From Butyrivibrio sp. (GTDB taxonomy: Bacteria; Bacillota_A; Clostridia; Lachnospirales; Lachnospiraceae), in the NCBI GenBank assembly GCA_017996845.1, contig JAGOGF010000053.1:1-15167 (forward strand): a DNA stretch of 15,167 bases, written 5' to 3'. The position numbers and the translations under genes are program-made. Each line of letters begins with the position of its first letter. Position 1 is the stretch's first letter. The notes under the pieces were generated by a model, which worked only from the letters and a program-made list of their open reading frames with translations, had not been told where the DNA came from and did no database searches. This document shows, piece after piece, positions 13,950 to 15,167 of this stretch.

Positions 13950-14912
13950 TCATCCTTTGACTGCACCCAGCATGATTCCTTTTTCAAAGTATCTTTGCAT
14001 AAACGGATACACGAGCAAAATAGGAATAATGGTAACCATGGAAATTGTATACTTTATAACTTTTCCGTTCAGTGCAGATTCCAGAACCGACTTGCTGATT
14101 CCGGATGTACTTCCTGCCGACATCAAAGCAGACAGATTACTTGAAGTGTTCAGATATATATATAACCTATGCTGCAGCGTATACAGCTTGGGAGCTGACT
14201 GCATCAGAATCAGGGAATCCTGGAAGGAATTCCACTGTCCTACCGCACCAAAAATTGCAATGGTTGCCAGAATTGGCTTTGAAAGCGGACATATGATGGA
14301 AGCAAAAATCCGAAGATGCGATGCACCGTCAAGCTGTGCACTTTCTTCCAGTTCAGCCGGAATTGCTGATTCAATATAAGTTTTAACCAGAATAATATTA
14401 TAGGGAGCAATGATTGCCGGTACGATATATGCTGCAAAATGATTGGTCAGTCCCAGCATCGCCATATTCAAATACCATGGAATGATACCTGCATTAAAAT
14501 ACATGGTAATCACAAGGAATCTGTACCAGAAACTTCTGCCCCACATCTCCCTGCGCGTTACCAGATACCCTACAAACGCGGAGGCCATAACCATCAGCAA
14601 AGTACCAAAAATCGTTCTGGAAAATGTTACAAAAATAGATGAAAACAAATCATTCACTCCCAAAAGTCTGATGTAATTATCAAAATGAATTCCTCTGGGA
14701 ACAAAATTGATCAATCCCTTACGTACCAGTTCATTATCACTGATTGTATTAATAAAGAGATAGTAAAAAGGGAAGATGCATATAAATGTAAAAATTGCAA
14801 AAAATGTATAATTAATGATAGAAAAAACAATGTCTGCCGGTTTCATTCCGATTTTTTTTACATGCATTCCGGTAATTTTCTTATTCAGCTTTTCCTGTGC
14901 GGTTTTTGCCAT
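13950..14912 (-). CDS. Carbohydrate ABC importer permease, LplC/YtcP type
   Basis: A 320-residue inner-membrane permease of the CUT1 family. Hydrophobic segments lie near 28-55, 92-118, 128-150, 155-180, 212-228 and 285-303. The cytoplasmic EAA loop that docks the ATPase is seen at about 189-213 (EESAQLDGASHL..., then CPLSKP). The N-terminal MKPAD motif, the YFNAGIIPWY stretch near 138-147 and the ending YFEKGIMLGAVKG are typical of the LplC/YtcP branch. The start is ATG at 14912 with AGGAGG at 14921-14926, 8 bases away. It follows the other permease by 63 bases and precedes SBP1. No ATPase gene is visible; importers of this branch often borrow a shared MsmX-type ATPase encoded elsewhere (family knowledge). 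Confidence 0.95.
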   Translation of the reverse strand: MAKTAQEKLNKKITGMHVKKIGMKPADIVFSIINYTFFAIFTFICIFPFYYLFINTISDNELVRKGLINFVPRGIHFDNYIRLLGVNDLFSSIFVTFSRTIFGTLLMVMASAFVGYLVTRREMWGRSFWYRFLVITMYFNAGIIPWYLNMAMLGLTNHFAAYIVPAIIAPYNIILVKTYIESAIPAELEESAQLDGASHLRIFASIICPLSKPILATIAIFGAVGQWNSFQDSLILMQSAPKLYTLQHRLYIYLNTSSNLSALMSAGSTSGISKSVLESALNGKVIKYTISMVTIIPILLVYPFMQRYFEKGIMLGAVKG

Positions 14913-14975
14913 TTCAAATTCCTCCTTCTGCGGTTTCAGATACCGTATCCTGGGTCTGTCTTCTCCGTTCTGTTT

Positions 14976-15167
14976 TCAGACAATTGTTTCTCCGCGAAGG
15001 AGCTTGGAAATACCGTTTGCACCAAATAACAGTACTACACTGACAACTGACTTCAGCATACCAACCAATGTCGATAACGGAACTGCACCCTTAACAATAC
15101 CCATGTTATATACATACAGATCCAATACCATGATCTGTGCCGCATTGGATGAATTCTTAAATACCAG
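14976..15167 (-). CDS. Carbohydrate ABC importer permease, LplB type (partial, last 63 residues)
   Basis: A frame open from the window edge to TGA at 14976-14978 gives only the C-terminal end. It contains the periplasm-side stretch VLDLYVYNMGIV, a final hydrophobic segment (about the last 35 to 15 residues, LVGMLKSVVSVVLLFGANGI) and a short basic/acidic tail ending RGETIV. The pattern VLD.YVY...I with KSVVS.VL..GAN..SK at the end is characteristic of LplB-like permeases that pair with LplC-like ones. It should form the heterodimeric channel with the next gene. Its N-terminal part and any upstream genes, possibly including the sensor kinase, lie outside the window. Confidence 0.88.
   Translation of the reverse strand: MVFKNSSNAAQIMVLDLYVYNMGIVKGAVPLSTLVGMLKSVVSVVLLFGANGISKLLRGETIV

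Overview
The window looks like part of a low-to-medium GC Clostridia chromosome, most likely Lachnospiraceae. The evidence is the AGGAGG-type ribosome binding sites, the LplB/LplC-type sugar permeases, the YesN-type regulator and the style of the glycoside hydrolases. This placement is inferred from gene content, not from a marker gene. Every gene I can support lies on the minus strand, so transcription runs from high to low coordinates. The window cuts through a gene at each end. I see no rRNA, tRNA, CRISPR array, insertion sequence or phage gene.

In transcription order, the right part (15167 to about 11976) is the end of a carbohydrate ABC importer operon of the CUT1/LplABC type. It holds the C-terminal end of a first permease, a complete second permease and a large substrate-binding lipoprotein (SBP1), followed by a GC-rich hairpin. 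The middle part (11905 to about 2595) begins with a promoter-like region. It then encodes a second, paralogous binding lipoprotein (SBP2), a YesN-type response regulator and three sugar-cleaving enzymes: GH3 (beta-glucosidase type), GH42 (beta-galactosidase) and GH29 (alpha-L-fucosidase). SBP2, the regulator and GH3 are tightly packed. A 161-base gap with a perfect 25-base palindrome separates GH3 from the GH42-GH29 pair. A strong intrinsic terminator closes the set. The left part (about 2597 to 1) is a separate unit for a two-gene ABC exporter. Its first subunit carries the degenerate ATP site typical of heterodimeric exporters, and the second subunit is cut by the window edge.

Taken together, this is an oligosaccharide utilisation locus. 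SBP1 and perhaps SBP2 capture an oligosaccharide outside the cell, and the permease pair imports it using an ATPase not encoded here. Three exo-acting enzymes without signal peptides then remove fucose, galactose and a third sugar (probably glucose) in the cytoplasm. Fucosylated galactosylated glycans such as xyloglucan fragments, or host/milk-type fucosylated chains, would fit, but the sequence does not settle which. The regulator presumably answers to a sensor kinase outside the window.

The architecture is that of a recognised class of Firmicutes glycan loci. The less ordinary points are the split of two paralogous binding proteins between two transcription units, the palindrome inside the hydrolase cluster, two non-ATG starts (TTG and GTG), and a possible 8-codon leader peptide in front of the exporter.
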